Part shown: positions 34,743 to 46,176 of the stretch, one piece after another
Layout of the letters: every line of letters starts with the position of its first letter
How positions within the stretch are numbered: position 1 is the stretch's first letter
Origin: Ceratobasidium sp. AG-K
Lineage: Eukaryota > Basidiomycota > Agaricomycetes > Cantharellales > Ceratobasidiaceae
Reading direction: 5' to 3'
Assembly: GCA_037039685.1 (NCBI GenBank)
Contig: JAWNGF010000001.1
Span: 248,001 to 312,000 of the forward strand
DNA length: 64,000 nt
Notes under the pieces: model-generated
Told to the model about the DNA's origin: nothing
The model's input: the letters and a program-made list of their open reading frames with translations, nothing else
Database searches by the model: none
Translations under genes and position numbers: made by a program

Positions 34743-36668
34743 GCTTGGTCACATGCCTGTTTTGAAATTTCATCCTGTGGCTTTAGTCACAAAATGAGCA
34801 CTTGCATACAGTGCAAGCTGTTGTGCTTGTGCAACAGTGCATGCCTTTGCCATGTAAGAATTTATTTCATCAACTAATAATGCTAGTTACCCACATCACT
34901 ACTTTAGCAATACCTGTACATACCTTTTCTGACTTCTGTGCTCTACCAAAAATCCAAATTCTCATTTGGCTTATGAGGCCTTGTAATGACAAGGACAATC
35001 TCTTCAAGCTTGTAACAGGTTGTGGGGGCTTGTAAGATCTTACAAGCCCAGACTAGTTTATTGCTTGTTTGTCTCCTGAGCACTCCCCAGCAATTGCAAG
35101 TGATCTAGAGCCTGCTGAGATAGTCCCTGGCATCACAAGACCTCAGGAGACAAACAAGAATTTCGATTTTTGGTAGAGAGTTTCAATGAAAGTTTCCAGC
35201 AAGTTCCAAAGATATGGATGGGGCTAGTCCAAAAAATGCATGTGGCTTATTGTTCCTGCAATGAGCTCAATACTCAGCTGACACTGACCCAAATTCAACC
35301 AGTTTGTGGGGAGTCCAGTAGTACAGTTTGGAACAAATATGAACAAATAAAACCTGCTGTAATTGGTCAAGCTGGAGAACAAGACAACCAAAGCACACAA
35401 AATATGTTAGGTACTATATGTCTTAGATACCTAGAATCAATGTCAGGCTTTCTCACCATGTGTTTGTGATTACCATATTAGGCAATTCTGACTTAGCTGC
35501 TATAGGAGACAGTGTCAGAAAAATACTTAAGTTGGAATGTCAATATGCACAGCATGTTGCAAGGCAGCTAGACTTCATTTATGAATTTTTATATTTTCTT
35601 CTGATAGCATTCATAAGGAAATGGTGGAATTATTTGCATTCCAATTAATGGTGCTTCCCAGATAATGTGGTTGACCTTTTTCTTTCTTTGTTTTTGGATA
35701 CTATTTACATTGGGGGGATTTTACAGGCCTTTAGAGCCTTGTGGAGCCCAAGAGTGCAGGGATGTAGTCTCCATTCCCTGGATGTCCTGGGAGCATCTGG
35801 GAGCAAATGACAGCTGAGTCAGCTGTCAAAATCCTAAAGCAGCATAGTACCTGTAACCAGGAGATGCACTGAGGGTACAGGTGTGTTTGGGTACTCATTT
35901 ATGGCTTTCTTGCCTGTTTTGTATCAAACCCATAGCTCAACAAAATATAAATATTTAAAGAGACCACCTCCCCCATGTGACAATGCATTGGGACCTTTGA
36001 CTTGTGTGTATGCACTCTTTGTCACAACCCTAACCAAACCCTGGAGGCCAAGACCCCACAGGTGGTGAGGATGGGGGTTGGGACAACAACAAAGGTCAAA
36101 TGTACGGCACTAAGGCCAAAGTGAGTCACACATCAAGTGATTGGGGAAAACAACAGGAGAACAAGTCTTGTAGAGACAAAACTTGTGTTGCTGGTATATA
36201 TACTATCTAGTGTGGCTATGTACAATAGATAGAAGGTGACAAAGGGAGCCAAAACAAGAAAAGGCAAGAGTCCAAGAGAAGCAAGGACAAGACAAAGGAA
36301 ATGTGTTAAGTCCATGGAAAACAGTAAAAGGAGAAGACATGCCAGGCAGGCATGTCCTGCAATCATGGCTTACAGAAAGGTGACTAAATGCGCCAAGGCA
36401 AGAGGAACAAGACCAAACACAAGGTAAACAGACAAGAGGGGAAAAGAAGAAGAAAAGGTCATGACACTCTTGGTGCCTTGCAAACTGCATTTGGAAAACT
36501 GGGAATACCTAGATGGGGATATAAATGACCAGCTAGAATACCTAGCTCACCTAGCTCACCTTGAAAGGTCCTATGTTTATAGTACTATATAGCAATAAGG
36601 AGAATGAGCTGGGCACATCTGGTGGTACATACCTCCAGCTAGCAAGCTATCATGGCTATATAGTGCTA
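34743..36668. other. repeat-rich spacer, no gene
   Basis: AT-rich sequence without a domain-bearing frame. It has a 24 bp perfect palindrome at 35026-35049 and an inverted pair at about 35065-35080 and 35144-35160 (gtttgtctcctgag and its complement). It looks like decayed transposon DNA. The Tc1-like element is inserted at its right end. Confidence 0.4.
35026..35049. repeat. 24 bp perfect palindrome
   Basis: The half-site GGGCTTGTAAGA is followed directly by its exact complement, with no spacer. It may be the fused ends of an inverted element; no protein-binding role can be assigned. Confidence 0.6.
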
Positions 36669-38265
36669 CACTAGGCCACAAAAGTTTTGCTGCACGTGAC
36701 CCTAAAGGTGCCTGACAACTGTGGCGGATGGTGTAGGAGTTGCAAAATTAAGTAAAAATTACTGTCAGACTTGCATGTATGATTAGTATATACATACCCA
36801 GTCTCATAGCAAATGATCATGAAATGACTTAACTGTGGAGAAAGTCAGTCAATAGACCCTGGCAAAACTTTTGTGGCATGCAAGCACCAATTACCACCAC
36901 AAACAAGAAGTTGTCTGTGCTCCAGCTCACAGTCTAGGAATCAATGCTAATATATTTTTTATAGTTTACACCCATGCCCAAAAACACAAGCCCAGCTTCC
37001 AAAGCCTGGATTGTCACACTTGTTGAGAGTGGGCAGGACTTCAATGTTGTTGCCCCCCAGGTGGGCAGGGACCCTCAGACTGTTGCTCAAGTCTACAAGA
37101 GGTACCACAAATCACATGATTTTGAGTCTGTGGCACCTTGAAGTGGTTGTCCTTGCAAGCTGAGCTCAGCTGATGCACATTGTGCCACTCTCAGGCTCAC
37201 TTGGGGGCAAGCCACAAACACCACCCAACTCCAACACACCACATTTCCCAAGGTTTCAGTTGAAACAGTCTGCCAAAGGCTCAAAGATGAAGGCCTGTAC
37301 AACTCTAAACAGTTCAAGGTCCCCAAACTGAAGCCCCATCAAATTACCGCATGCCTGGAATGGGGAATTGAGTGGCTTCTCTGGACCCCAGCAAACTAGG
37401 CATTTGTTGTCTATTCCAATGCCTCAAAATTTTATCTTTTTGGCTTGGATGGATGTCAGCAAGTCTGGAGGGAACCTGGGCAAGCTCTCAATCCATGTTA
37501 TGTGCAAAAAAAAAGTGGCTCACGGTGGGGGATCAGTCATGGTCTGGGGGTGTGTCACACATGATGGAGTAGGCCAACTTTGCTGCATCAACGACAGGCT
37601 CACATTGCCTGGGTATGTCAAGATCTTGAACAAGCATCTGCTCAGGTCTGGGGAGAACCTCAAAATTGACCTGCACAACATCCTCTTCCAATGTGATAAG
37701 GATTGGAAGCAATGGACAAAGCTGGCATGTGATTTCCTTACCAAGCAGGAAGTCGACTTGCTCCCCTGGCCAGCAGCCAGCCCCAATATGAGTATAATTG
37801 AAAACCTAGGGGATTACCTGGACCAACAGGTTCATTCTCAGGTGCCAGCTCCAAGCAACAAGACTGAACTTTGGGAGTTTCTGCAGGAAGAGTGGTATAA
37901 AATTGACAAAAAAATTATTGACAATCTATATGACTCAATTCCTACCAGAATCCAGGCATTGGTGGAGGCAAAGGGTGGGAACACTGAGTATTAATTACAG
38001 AATTTCCTTGTTTCTGATTGTTGTGTAATGTACAATACTCTTGTCCAGTGAATCAAGCCACAAAAGTTTTGCCAAGGTCTATTGACCTACTTCCCTCACA
38101 GACAAGTCATTTCATGATCATTTGCTATGAGACTAGGTACATATATACTAATCATACATGTGAGTCCAACAGTAATCTTTACTTAATTTTGCAACTCCTA
38201 CACCATCTGTTGCAGTCATTGGGCACCTTTAGGGTCATGTGCAGCAAGACTTTTGTGGCCTAGTG
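36669..38265 (+). mobile_element. Tc1/mariner-like transposon with long compound inverted ends
   Basis: 1597 bp element flanked by TA (36667-36668 and 38266-38267). The ends read CACTAGGCCACAAAAG and complement. The inverted ends are about 215 bp long (to about 36885 and from about 38050). Each contains a second, inverted copy of the word GCCACAAAAGTTTTGC at its inner edge. One dead transposase gene lies between them. The two ends differ at several sites, so the insertion is not recent. Confidence 0.85.
36974..37994 (+). pseudogene. Tc1-like transposase, inactivated
   Basis: The N-terminus (MPKNTSPASKAWIVTLVESG, then VGRDPQTVAQVYKRY) is the helix-turn-helix of Tc1 transposases. A TGA at 37139-37141 interrupts it where CGA fits (CpG to TpG). 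A TAG lies near 37390, and a run of A near 37507 shifts the frame into the C-terminal part (GGGSVMVWG, FQCDKDWKQWT, LLPWPAASPNMSIIENLG). Of the DDE triad, the first Asp is replaced (SNASKF for the usual SDESKF), the second is present and the final Glu is present. It cannot be functional. Confidence 0.85.
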
Positions 38266-38347
38266 TAGGTTTCTTCCAGCTAGTGCTATATGAGGCTAGC
38301 TGGTGCTGGGTAGGCATCTGTTCCATGGAGGGCAAAGATGGTAACAG

Positions 38348-38761
38348 CGTCATGAGCTGACTAAGCTCAGACACTTTATTCTGATTTTATATCTTTTTTT
38401 CCGAACACTTTCCTTTTTTGGTACAAATGTCCTCTGGCGCTTAACTTGTATCATGTGACATATTTGTCTTTCCATTTGATATTGGTGTTGCTTCCAGAAC
38501 TTCCAGAATGTCAAGTCATACCTCTTATCTCGCTTATCATTGGTTGTACTTGGCTTTCTCACACTGATAGATGATGATGTGGCACTGATCCCTTGTGTAT
38601 ATAAACCCAGAGGTCAAGCCGGTTAACGACAAGGCTTGACCTCCTCTCCACTAGGACTTGATCAATCAATCCTCTAAACTATCACTACTCCTTGGGTTCT
38701 AAGACTTATCTAAGTCGAACCCCTTAACCTTTTATACACCTAATTGACCCAAGTCAGGACA
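38348..38761 (+). repeat. LTR 1 (414 bp) of the outer Ty3/Gypsy element
   Basis: Begins CGTCATGAGC (the other copies have TG) and ends GGACA. It has a TATA box TATATAAA at 38598-38605. It is the same length as LTR 3 (50974-51387) and differs from it almost only by C/T and G/A changes at CpG sites. It is preceded by AACAG, near-matching AACGG after LTR 3. Confidence 0.85.
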
Positions 38762-38763
38762 TT

Positions 38764-38775
38764 AGGTCAAGCCTT
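38764..38775 (+). promoter_or_regulatory. self-priming primer-binding site (outer element)
   Basis: AGGTCAAGCCTT begins two bases after the LTR. It is the exact reverse complement of AAGGCTTGACCT at 38631-38642, which starts 33 bases after the first base of the TATA box, where the transcript should begin. This is the arrangement of Tf1/sushi-type self-priming elements rather than tRNA priming. Confidence 0.75.
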
Positions 38776-40078
38776 TCTAGCATTGGCCTTAAGCCCCTGC
38801 TCTTCCACCAAGTAGATAGAACGTACACGGGAAAACGGGCATAGTACAATGGACAAAGAGCTATACTTGATATAGACCAGTAGTCCCACATTGCTATACA
38901 CTGTCAGTGAACCCAATCGTTATCCTCTTTTGGGTCATAGCGGCTTTAGTCAGCTAAATACACGCTTACTCTGTTATACACTGTTGTTATCACGCCCGCC
39001 CAAGGTTGTTGATAATTGATAAGATCAGATAAGGAGTATATAGAGCAAAAGCTTAGCGTTCAGCACCCTTCACATCCCCATCAACATCTCAAGGAAGCCA
39101 GATCCTCTCAAGCCAACCTGGAAAGTGGTCAGAGCACCACCCAAGTTAACACTCATATCCATCAAGAACCCCACCAATTAGTCGTTTCCATCAGTACGCA
39201 CTAAAAAAGGATTAATTAGTAACTGACTAATTAACCTTAAAAGTGTTCCCTGCATTCTTTAGCCTCTGCAAAGCAGTCTTTAGACTAAAAGACTTTGTAC
39301 TTGATCTAGACACCAAAGTTGACAAGTTAAACAGTTGAATTGAGGTACTAGAAGAAGATCAGGTTGAACAAGCAGAGGAACTAAGGGTTGAACATACAAG
39401 AAACAACGAGAACTACAATCAGTTTGAAGCTGACTACCAAACACTTCACTCAAGGCTTGAGTTCATCAAAATCAGCATCAAGAATACAAACAAGCAACAA
39501 GCCAATCAAGACCGTGTGCAAAGCATAAACCTTGCTGACACCAACATCGAAGTCAAGCGCCTACAAGAACAAATCCGCATCCTGATTGAAAACTGCAACC
39601 AACTCATTAAAATCCAAGAAAAGCACACTCAAAAGGTCAAAAATCTCATCAACAACAACAAACGTCAGTGGCGCACCATTGAAACCCTTAAGGACAAAAT
39701 CAAGAGCAGATACTGCCCCCTTGCATCAGAAGTGCATATTCCTATTAATCAGGATTACCGCCTTCTAAACCATCTTAACACCATCGCTCCCAACCCTTTT
39801 CAGTGGGACCAAGACCTCGACTCACACAGGAATGGCACCGGGAACAGCTCAGGCTAGAGTCCCTATCACTCTTTATCCAAGACGTTCATTGTAACTACAT
39901 ATACAAACAGTACAACAAACTAGGAGTGATCAACGCATTGTTTCTGGAGGACAAAAATCTCAAATTGGTGTTTTTAAGAAGTTTACGTGTTATTAAAGAT
40001 AGACGAGTTTGCCGAAGGATTTGCAATATTCTGGATGGTCTGGGCTCCCAATAAATCTACACTTCTCCCTGCTCCAAT

Positions 40079-40749
40079 ATGTCTAGAGCTCCATCACCCA
40101 GTCAAGGAGGGTTCACCCAAATATCTGAAACATCCCCACCCAATGTAGTAGCACATGCAATCAATGCGCTAATAGATGAGGTGCAAAAGATAAACGGCCA
40201 CATCAATGCCTTGAATAGCATCACTACCATGCTAGAACAAGGAATTGACAACACTGTTGCGGATGTCATGGCAATCCAAAATCAAACCTCACAGATTGCA
40301 CCCCTTCACCAATTAATAACTGCAGTATCTCAATCACTAACAAACCTGGGAGCAACACCCTCTACAACTGCATCAACAACTACTCCAGGGTACAAACTCA
40401 AAATGCATCCCCCAGAAGAATTCTCTGGAGATGTAGATAAATTTGATGAGTTTAAATCGCAATGTACCCTGTACATAAACCATACATCCCTGCAAGCAAC
40501 TACAGAACAAAAAATCACTTATATCATGGGTTATTGCAAAGGGCCCGCCTACGTATGGATGCAACCTGGAATTGACATAGATATGGCAAGAAGAGGAGCA
40601 AGCAATTGGCTGCACGACATAGATGAATTCTGGAACAAAATGCAAGCTAGGTTCGGCGACGTCCACAAAATCGACCAATATAGACAACTATACAAAAAAT
40701 TGGCCCAGAAGAATTCCGTTCAAGATTATCTACGGGATTTTGTGTTGTG
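40079..40749 (+). pseudogene. gag, truncated by insertion
   Basis: Starts MSRAPSPSQGGFTQIS like the complete gag downstream and matches it through FKSQCTLYINHTS, MGYCKGPAYVWMQPGID and WNKMQARFGDVHKID. It then ends after DYLRDFV, followed by an unrelated stop supplied by the inserted element. The zinc knuckle is lost. Confidence 0.8.
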
Positions 40750-43700
40750 ACCTGTCCCGCCCTCTGCCTCTCCTTCTGTGGACTTGTGGCTTGTATCGGC
40801 GCCTTATGCGCCTCTTCTGTATAGATGTGCCCTCTCCCTCGTTTAGTGAGGTGTATGGATGATGTGTCACCATGAATCATATGACTCATGCTGTTTTCTA
40901 TTGGCTGGCCTGAGCAGCCCCCTTTATGACTTGGACTCTGACTCAGGCTTGTGACTCATGTACCTTATATGACTCACTTGCCTTTTGCCTATATATACTG
41001 GCTTGCAAGCATGGTCACCCCCAGCTTGCTTTGCCTTGTCAACTCTCCCTGCAGTGTGTGATGAGAGGCACTTGGCTACTTAGCCACTACAGCAGCCACT
41101 TGGGATTTGGAGCTAGGACTTCTACTTAGAAGCTAGCAATTTCCCTTAGCAATTTAGTCTACTTAGACTTATCGCTCACGGTCAAAAGGCAATTAGCAGT
41201 TGTCAACTCTACTACTTAGCAGGTTGCAACATTGCAAAGCAAGCTCTTTTCCGCTGAGCCACAAGAAAACAAGATCATGTGATCTCTCAACAATGTTTAC
41301 AAGATCCTCGAGCACAGCGTCAAACAGGCAGGCTACTGAGCCCACGCCACAAATAGTTGAGCTATGATCAAACCCATCTAGAGGAGCAAGGGATTGAGCT
41401 GGAGATTGGACGGCCCCGCTTCAAAGCAATAGCCGGGTATCAAGACCTCCATCTACTAGCGTCCCAGGAGGAATCGGAAATATTATCAAAAATTCAGGAA
41501 CTCAAGGAGAAGCATCTACCTCAAATGAACAAGGGTCCACTTCTCCAACTATCCAAAATGTTGAACAGCCTATCAACACTCCTCCTCCACCAGAACCACA
41601 AATCAGTCAAAGGGACATAGTTAGCCCCAGAGTACATTGCGTCATTAGGATACTGCCACCACCTAGAAACGCCACTCCGGGGCCATCAAACCCCGCCCAA
41701 GCACTACCCCCACAAGCACACACCTTGACAACCGGAAGGCGGCAGCCACTAGAAATGCTGAACTTTGACAACATTTTTCCTCCCGCAACAGGAACTCCAG
41801 TAGGGCCTATGGTATCCACACTGGCGTCAATGCCAGGAATGATAGTGACCACTAGGACACACAGTGCAGCCAGCGTACCATCCACATTCAAATCCCAATG
41901 AAGCGTTGAAACCATCTCTCAGGATGAATGGCTGAGAAACAAATTACTGGTAGAAAACGTCAAAGGAAGAAGGGTCAAAACCCTAGAAAGAATTTTCAAC
42001 ATGCTACAGGTCCAATACCAACAAGAAAATGCAGTTCAAGCCCTGAGAATTGAAGGCCTAGAACGCCGATGGGAAATCCAGGTGGCCAATACTACAAATA
42101 TGATGCAGCAAATTGAGCGCATTGCTTCAAGGACCAAAGATGGGGTCAACACCTTCTACAAACGTCTCCAAAATGTCAATTGCACACAACAAAGGATCGA
42201 ACAAACATTTGAGCAGATCAACCAACAATTAGGGGCTCAAAACCAATTGATCACCCAGAACCTACAAAACCAAGTAGGATAAATTGATAGAATGGAAGAG
42301 ACCATGGGAAGAATGGCTGAAGGAATGAGGAACATCACAATCGCCCTAGGACGGATCAATGAAGAAGTTGCAGAAGGATTCCAAGAACAAGCCAATCAAC
42401 TCAGGGAAATCCAAACAGGAGGACAAGAAACATTTGACCTTCTTGAACAAATTGGAGCTGATGCCCAAGTAGAATTGGATCACTGACGCAAGGAGTCTAA
42501 ACACACTTCCATAGAAATCCCAAACCCTAGGGAACCTCCTCCAAATAGGAGAAATATCTCACCTCAGGGAAGACAGTCTGCCTCATTCAAAGTACAAGGG
42601 CAATCAGGCTATCAAATTAGGGACAAAGGAAGAACTCTCATTATCCAAACAGGACAAGGCAGAAATGGGAATGGATCAGGTCCACACATCAAAATGCCCA
42701 AAGCATTTGAAGGAACAAGGGGAACGGCAGCTGAAACATTCCTTGCACAAATGAAAGCATTTTTCCGTCTGAACCCAAATCAATATGATACAGAAGAATG
42801 TCGAATTGTTGCCACCCTGATGAACATGGCAGAGGGAGCAGCAGGAAACTGGGCACAACCCGCTCTCAATTGATACAACAACAATGAGAACCACCCCTGG
42901 CTAGAATCTTGGGAAGCATTCCAAAGCGCCTATGAGAAGCAATGGAGCAACCCCAGCAAGAAAATTCAAGCGGAACAAGGAATCCAACGCCTCTATCAAA
43001 ACAAATCCATAGGTGAATATGTCTCTGAATTCCGACTTCTTGCACAAGAACTTGATTGGAACGATGCTGCCCTGATTGCACGCTTCAGGCAGTGGCTGAG
43101 TAAACTCATCAAAGCAGAACTCGTGCGCAAAGAACTCAGGGACAAGAGAACCGCTGCACAAAGGAACCTAGAAGGATGGATTGACATTGCCCTCCAAGCC
43201 AAAGAAATTCAGAAACTCACCAACCCACAGAACAAAGGAAAGAAAGAAGACAAAAGCAAGGGATCCAAACCTTCCAGGCAAGTGAAAGGAGATCTTGTTC
43301 CAAAAGCAGAAAAGACACAACAGAAGGAGAACAGCCTCTGCATCAAGTGTGGAGAAGCGGGACATACAATTGCTGATTGCAAAAAGGAATGGACCTACAA
43401 GGACAAAGGAAAGGGACCAATGAAAGGGAAAGCCAGCAAAATGAAGGAAGAAGAAGCAGAGGAGACCCAGTCCACCAATTCAGAGTTGGAAAACTAGATG
43501 GGCGTTGCTACACCGTGTGTGAAGACACCCCAATATCCTCTCTGCGAAATGTATACTACTGCAAAGCCACAAATGAATCACCCATGGTATAAGCACAAGC
43601 AGAGGGAATCACAGAAAACATCTCTACTCTCATCAACTCTGGCTCCAGTAGAAACTTCATCGACCTGAACTTTGTGAAGAAAAACAAAATTCCTTTGATC

Positions 43701-44440
43701 TCCTTACAAACCCCTAGAAACGTGGAAATGATTGACGGAAAAACTCAAAAGGATTTGATCCGCTACTGTTGCAAATTGAAATTCAATATAGAAGGAAGAA
43801 CTTTCAAACAAAGATTCTATGTCATGCCAACAGGGACTCAGCCTATGATCCTTGGCATGACATGGTTGAAGGAAACAAACCCTGAAATTTCCTGGGCCCC
43901 ATTCTCTATCAAGTGGAGAAAGGAGCCTGACATCCAGGCAAAAGCAGGAATGTTACAAGAACTTCCAGAAGAACTCAAGGACTTTGCCAATGTCTTCAAC
44001 AAGGAACAATATGACAAACTCCCAGAACATAGGGAATGGGATTGCAAAATTGACTTCTATGACAACAACAGGCTTCCAAAACCAAAAAAGGCCTATCCAC
44101 TGTCGCCCAGAGAACGGGAAGCCACAAAGGACTACATGAAGTCGGAACTGAAGTCAGGAAGGATCAGACCGAGTGACTCCCCTGTTGCCGCTAGTCTGTT
44201 CTTTGTCACAAAAGCCCTGAAACCAGGACAAACTGTCCCTGACCTGAGACCAGTTGTCGACTACAGAGGGGCAAATGCAGAAACTATCCCTGACCGCTAC
44301 CCCATACCTTTGATGGACCAACTTCTGGAAATCTTCAAGAAAAATAGCAATAAGTCAGATGAGGAACTTTTCATCACTTCCCTGGACTTGAAAAATGGTT
44401 TCTGGAACATGAGAATCAGAGAAGGAGACAAATGGAAGAC
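40747..44440 (+). mobile_element. second Ty3/Gypsy element, 3' end missing
   Basis: A different family from its neighbours. A probable 5' LTR starts with TGTTGTGACCTG or TGTGACCTG near 40743-40747 and runs to about 41310. A decayed gag, a protease and the beginning of reverse transcriptase follow. It stops in the reverse transcriptase (DKWKTVM) at the exact start of LTR 2, so the third element inserted into it; its own remainder is not found after LTR 3. Confidence 0.75.
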
Positions 44441-44453
44441 TGTCATGAGCTGA
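41357..44453 (+). pseudogene. gag-pol of the second element, decayed and truncated
   Basis: Gag capsid part (MPKAFEGTRGTAAETFLAQM; NPSKKIQAEQGIQRLYQ), then a CCHC knuckle CIKCGEAGHTIADC (about 43340). Next comes a retroviral-type protease region (INSGSSRNFI; QPMILGMTWL), and a reverse transcriptase start (SGRIRPSDSPVAASLFFV; LRPVVDYRGAN; LDLKNGFWNMRI). At least two in-frame TGA codons (near 41900 and 42873) stand where CGA fits, and several frame changes occur. The usual D-S/T-G of the protease reads NSG. Confidence 0.75.
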
Positions 44454-44857
44454 CTAAGCTCAGACATTTTATTCCGATTTTATATCTTTTTTTCCGAACA
44501 CTTTCCTTTTTTGGTACAAATGTCCTCTGGCGCTTAAACTTGTATCATGTGACGTATTTGTCTTTTCATTTGATATTGGTGATGCTTCCGGAACTTCCAG
44601 AATGTCGAGTCATGTCTCTTATCTCGCTTATCATCGGTTGTACTTGGCTTTCCCACACTGATATCTAATGACGTGGCACGGTTCCCTCATGTATATAAAC
44701 CCAAAGGTCAAGCCAGTTAACGACAGAGCTTGACCTCTTCTCCACTAGGACTTGCTAAATCAAATCCTCTTAAACTATTGCTACTCCTTGGATTCTAAAG
44801 ACTTCTCCAAGTCAAATCCCTTAACTTTCATATACCTAATTGACCCAAGTCGGGACA
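44441..44857 (+). repeat. LTR 2 (417 bp)
   Basis: Begins TGTCATGAGC, ends GGGACA, TATA box TATATAAA at 44692-44699. It retains most of the CpG sites that have decayed in LTR 1 and LTR 3. Confidence 0.85.
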
Positions 44858-44859
44858 TT

Positions 44860-44871
44860 AGGTCAAGCTCT
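44860..44871 (+). promoter_or_regulatory. self-priming primer-binding site (inner element)
   Basis: AGGTCAAGCTCT begins two bases after LTR 2 and is the exact reverse complement of AGAGCTTGACCT at 44725-44736, again 33 bases from the TATA start. Compared with the outer element, both partners changed together (CCTT/AAGG versus CTCT/AGAG), keeping the pairing. Confidence 0.8.
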
Positions 44872-46176
44872 TCCTAGCATTGGCTTTAAGCCCCTGCTCT
44901 TCCACCAAGTAGATAGAACGTACACGGGAAAACGGGCATAGTACAACGGACAAAGAGCTATACTTGATATAGACCAGTAGTCCCACGTCGCTATACGCTG
45001 TCAGTGAACCCAATCGTTATCCTCTTTTGGGTCATAGCGGCTTTAGTCAGCTAAATACACCCTTACTCTGTTATACACTGTTGCTATCACGCCCGCCCAA
45101 GGCTGCTGATAACTGATAAGATCAGAAAAGGAGTATATAAAGCAAAAGCTTAGCGCCTAGCACCCTTCACTTCCAAACCAACATCTCGAGGAAGCCAGAT
45201 CCTCTCAAGCAAAAACTGGAAAGTGGTCGGAGCACCACCCAAGTTAACACTCTTATCCATCAAGAACTACATCAACTCGTCGTTTCCATCAGTACGCACT
45301 AGAAAGGAACTAATTAGTAACTAACTAATTAACCTTGAAAGTGTTCCCTGCATTCTTTAGCCTCTGCGAAGCAGTCTTTAGACTAAAGGATTTTGTACTT
45401 GATCTAGATACCAAAGTCGACGAATTAAACAGTCGAATTGAAGTACTAGAAGAAGATCAAGTCAAACAAGCAGAAGATTTAAGGGTCAAACGTACCAGAA
45501 ACGACAAAAACCACAATCAACTGGAAGCCGATTATCAATCCCTCCTTCAAGGCTCGAGTTCATTGAAATTGACCTTGACAATACAAACAAGCAACAAGCC
45601 AATCAAGATCGTGTCCAAAGCATAAACCTAGCGGACACTAATATCGAAGTTGAGCGATTGCAAGAACAAACCCGGGTCTTGATTGAAAACTGCGACCAAC
45701 TTATAAAAATCCAAGAAAAACACACTCGAAAGGTCGAAAATCTCATCAGCAACAACAAACGTCAGTGGCGCACTATCAAAACCCTTAAAGACAAAATCAA
45801 GGGCAAATACTGTCATCAAGCAGCAGAAGTGCGTATTCCTATTAATCAGGATTACCGCCTTCTAAATCACCTTAATACCATCGCACCCAACCCTTTTCAG
45901 TGGGACCAAGACCTCGACTCACACAGGAACAACACAGGGAACAACTTAGACTAGAGTCCCTAAAACTCTTTATCGAAGACGTTCATCGTAACTACATATA
46001 CGAACAGTACAACGAACTAGGAGTAATCAACGCGTTGTTCTTGGAAGACGAAAATCTTGAATTGATATTTTTGAGAAGTCTGCGCATCATTAAAGACAGA
46101 AGGGTTTGAAGAAGAATCCGTGATATTTTGTACAGCCTGGGATCCCAATAAATCTACCTGTTTTCCCTGCTCCGAT

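Larger units (their letters stand above)
38348..40746 (+). mobile_element. 5' half of the outer Ty3/Gypsy element
   Basis: LTR 1, a leader with coiled-coil-like frames (39516-39857), and a gag gene (40079-40746) closely related to the full gag at 46177. The copy breaks off inside gag after NSVQDYLRDFV, where the second element begins. Its 3' part is missing apart from LTR 3. Confidence 0.75.

Noticed and set aside
38762..38790. tRNA-primed primer-binding site after the LTR
   Set aside because: The sequence does not resemble the 3' end of the initiator tRNA usually used, while it pairs perfectly with the element's own transcript start.
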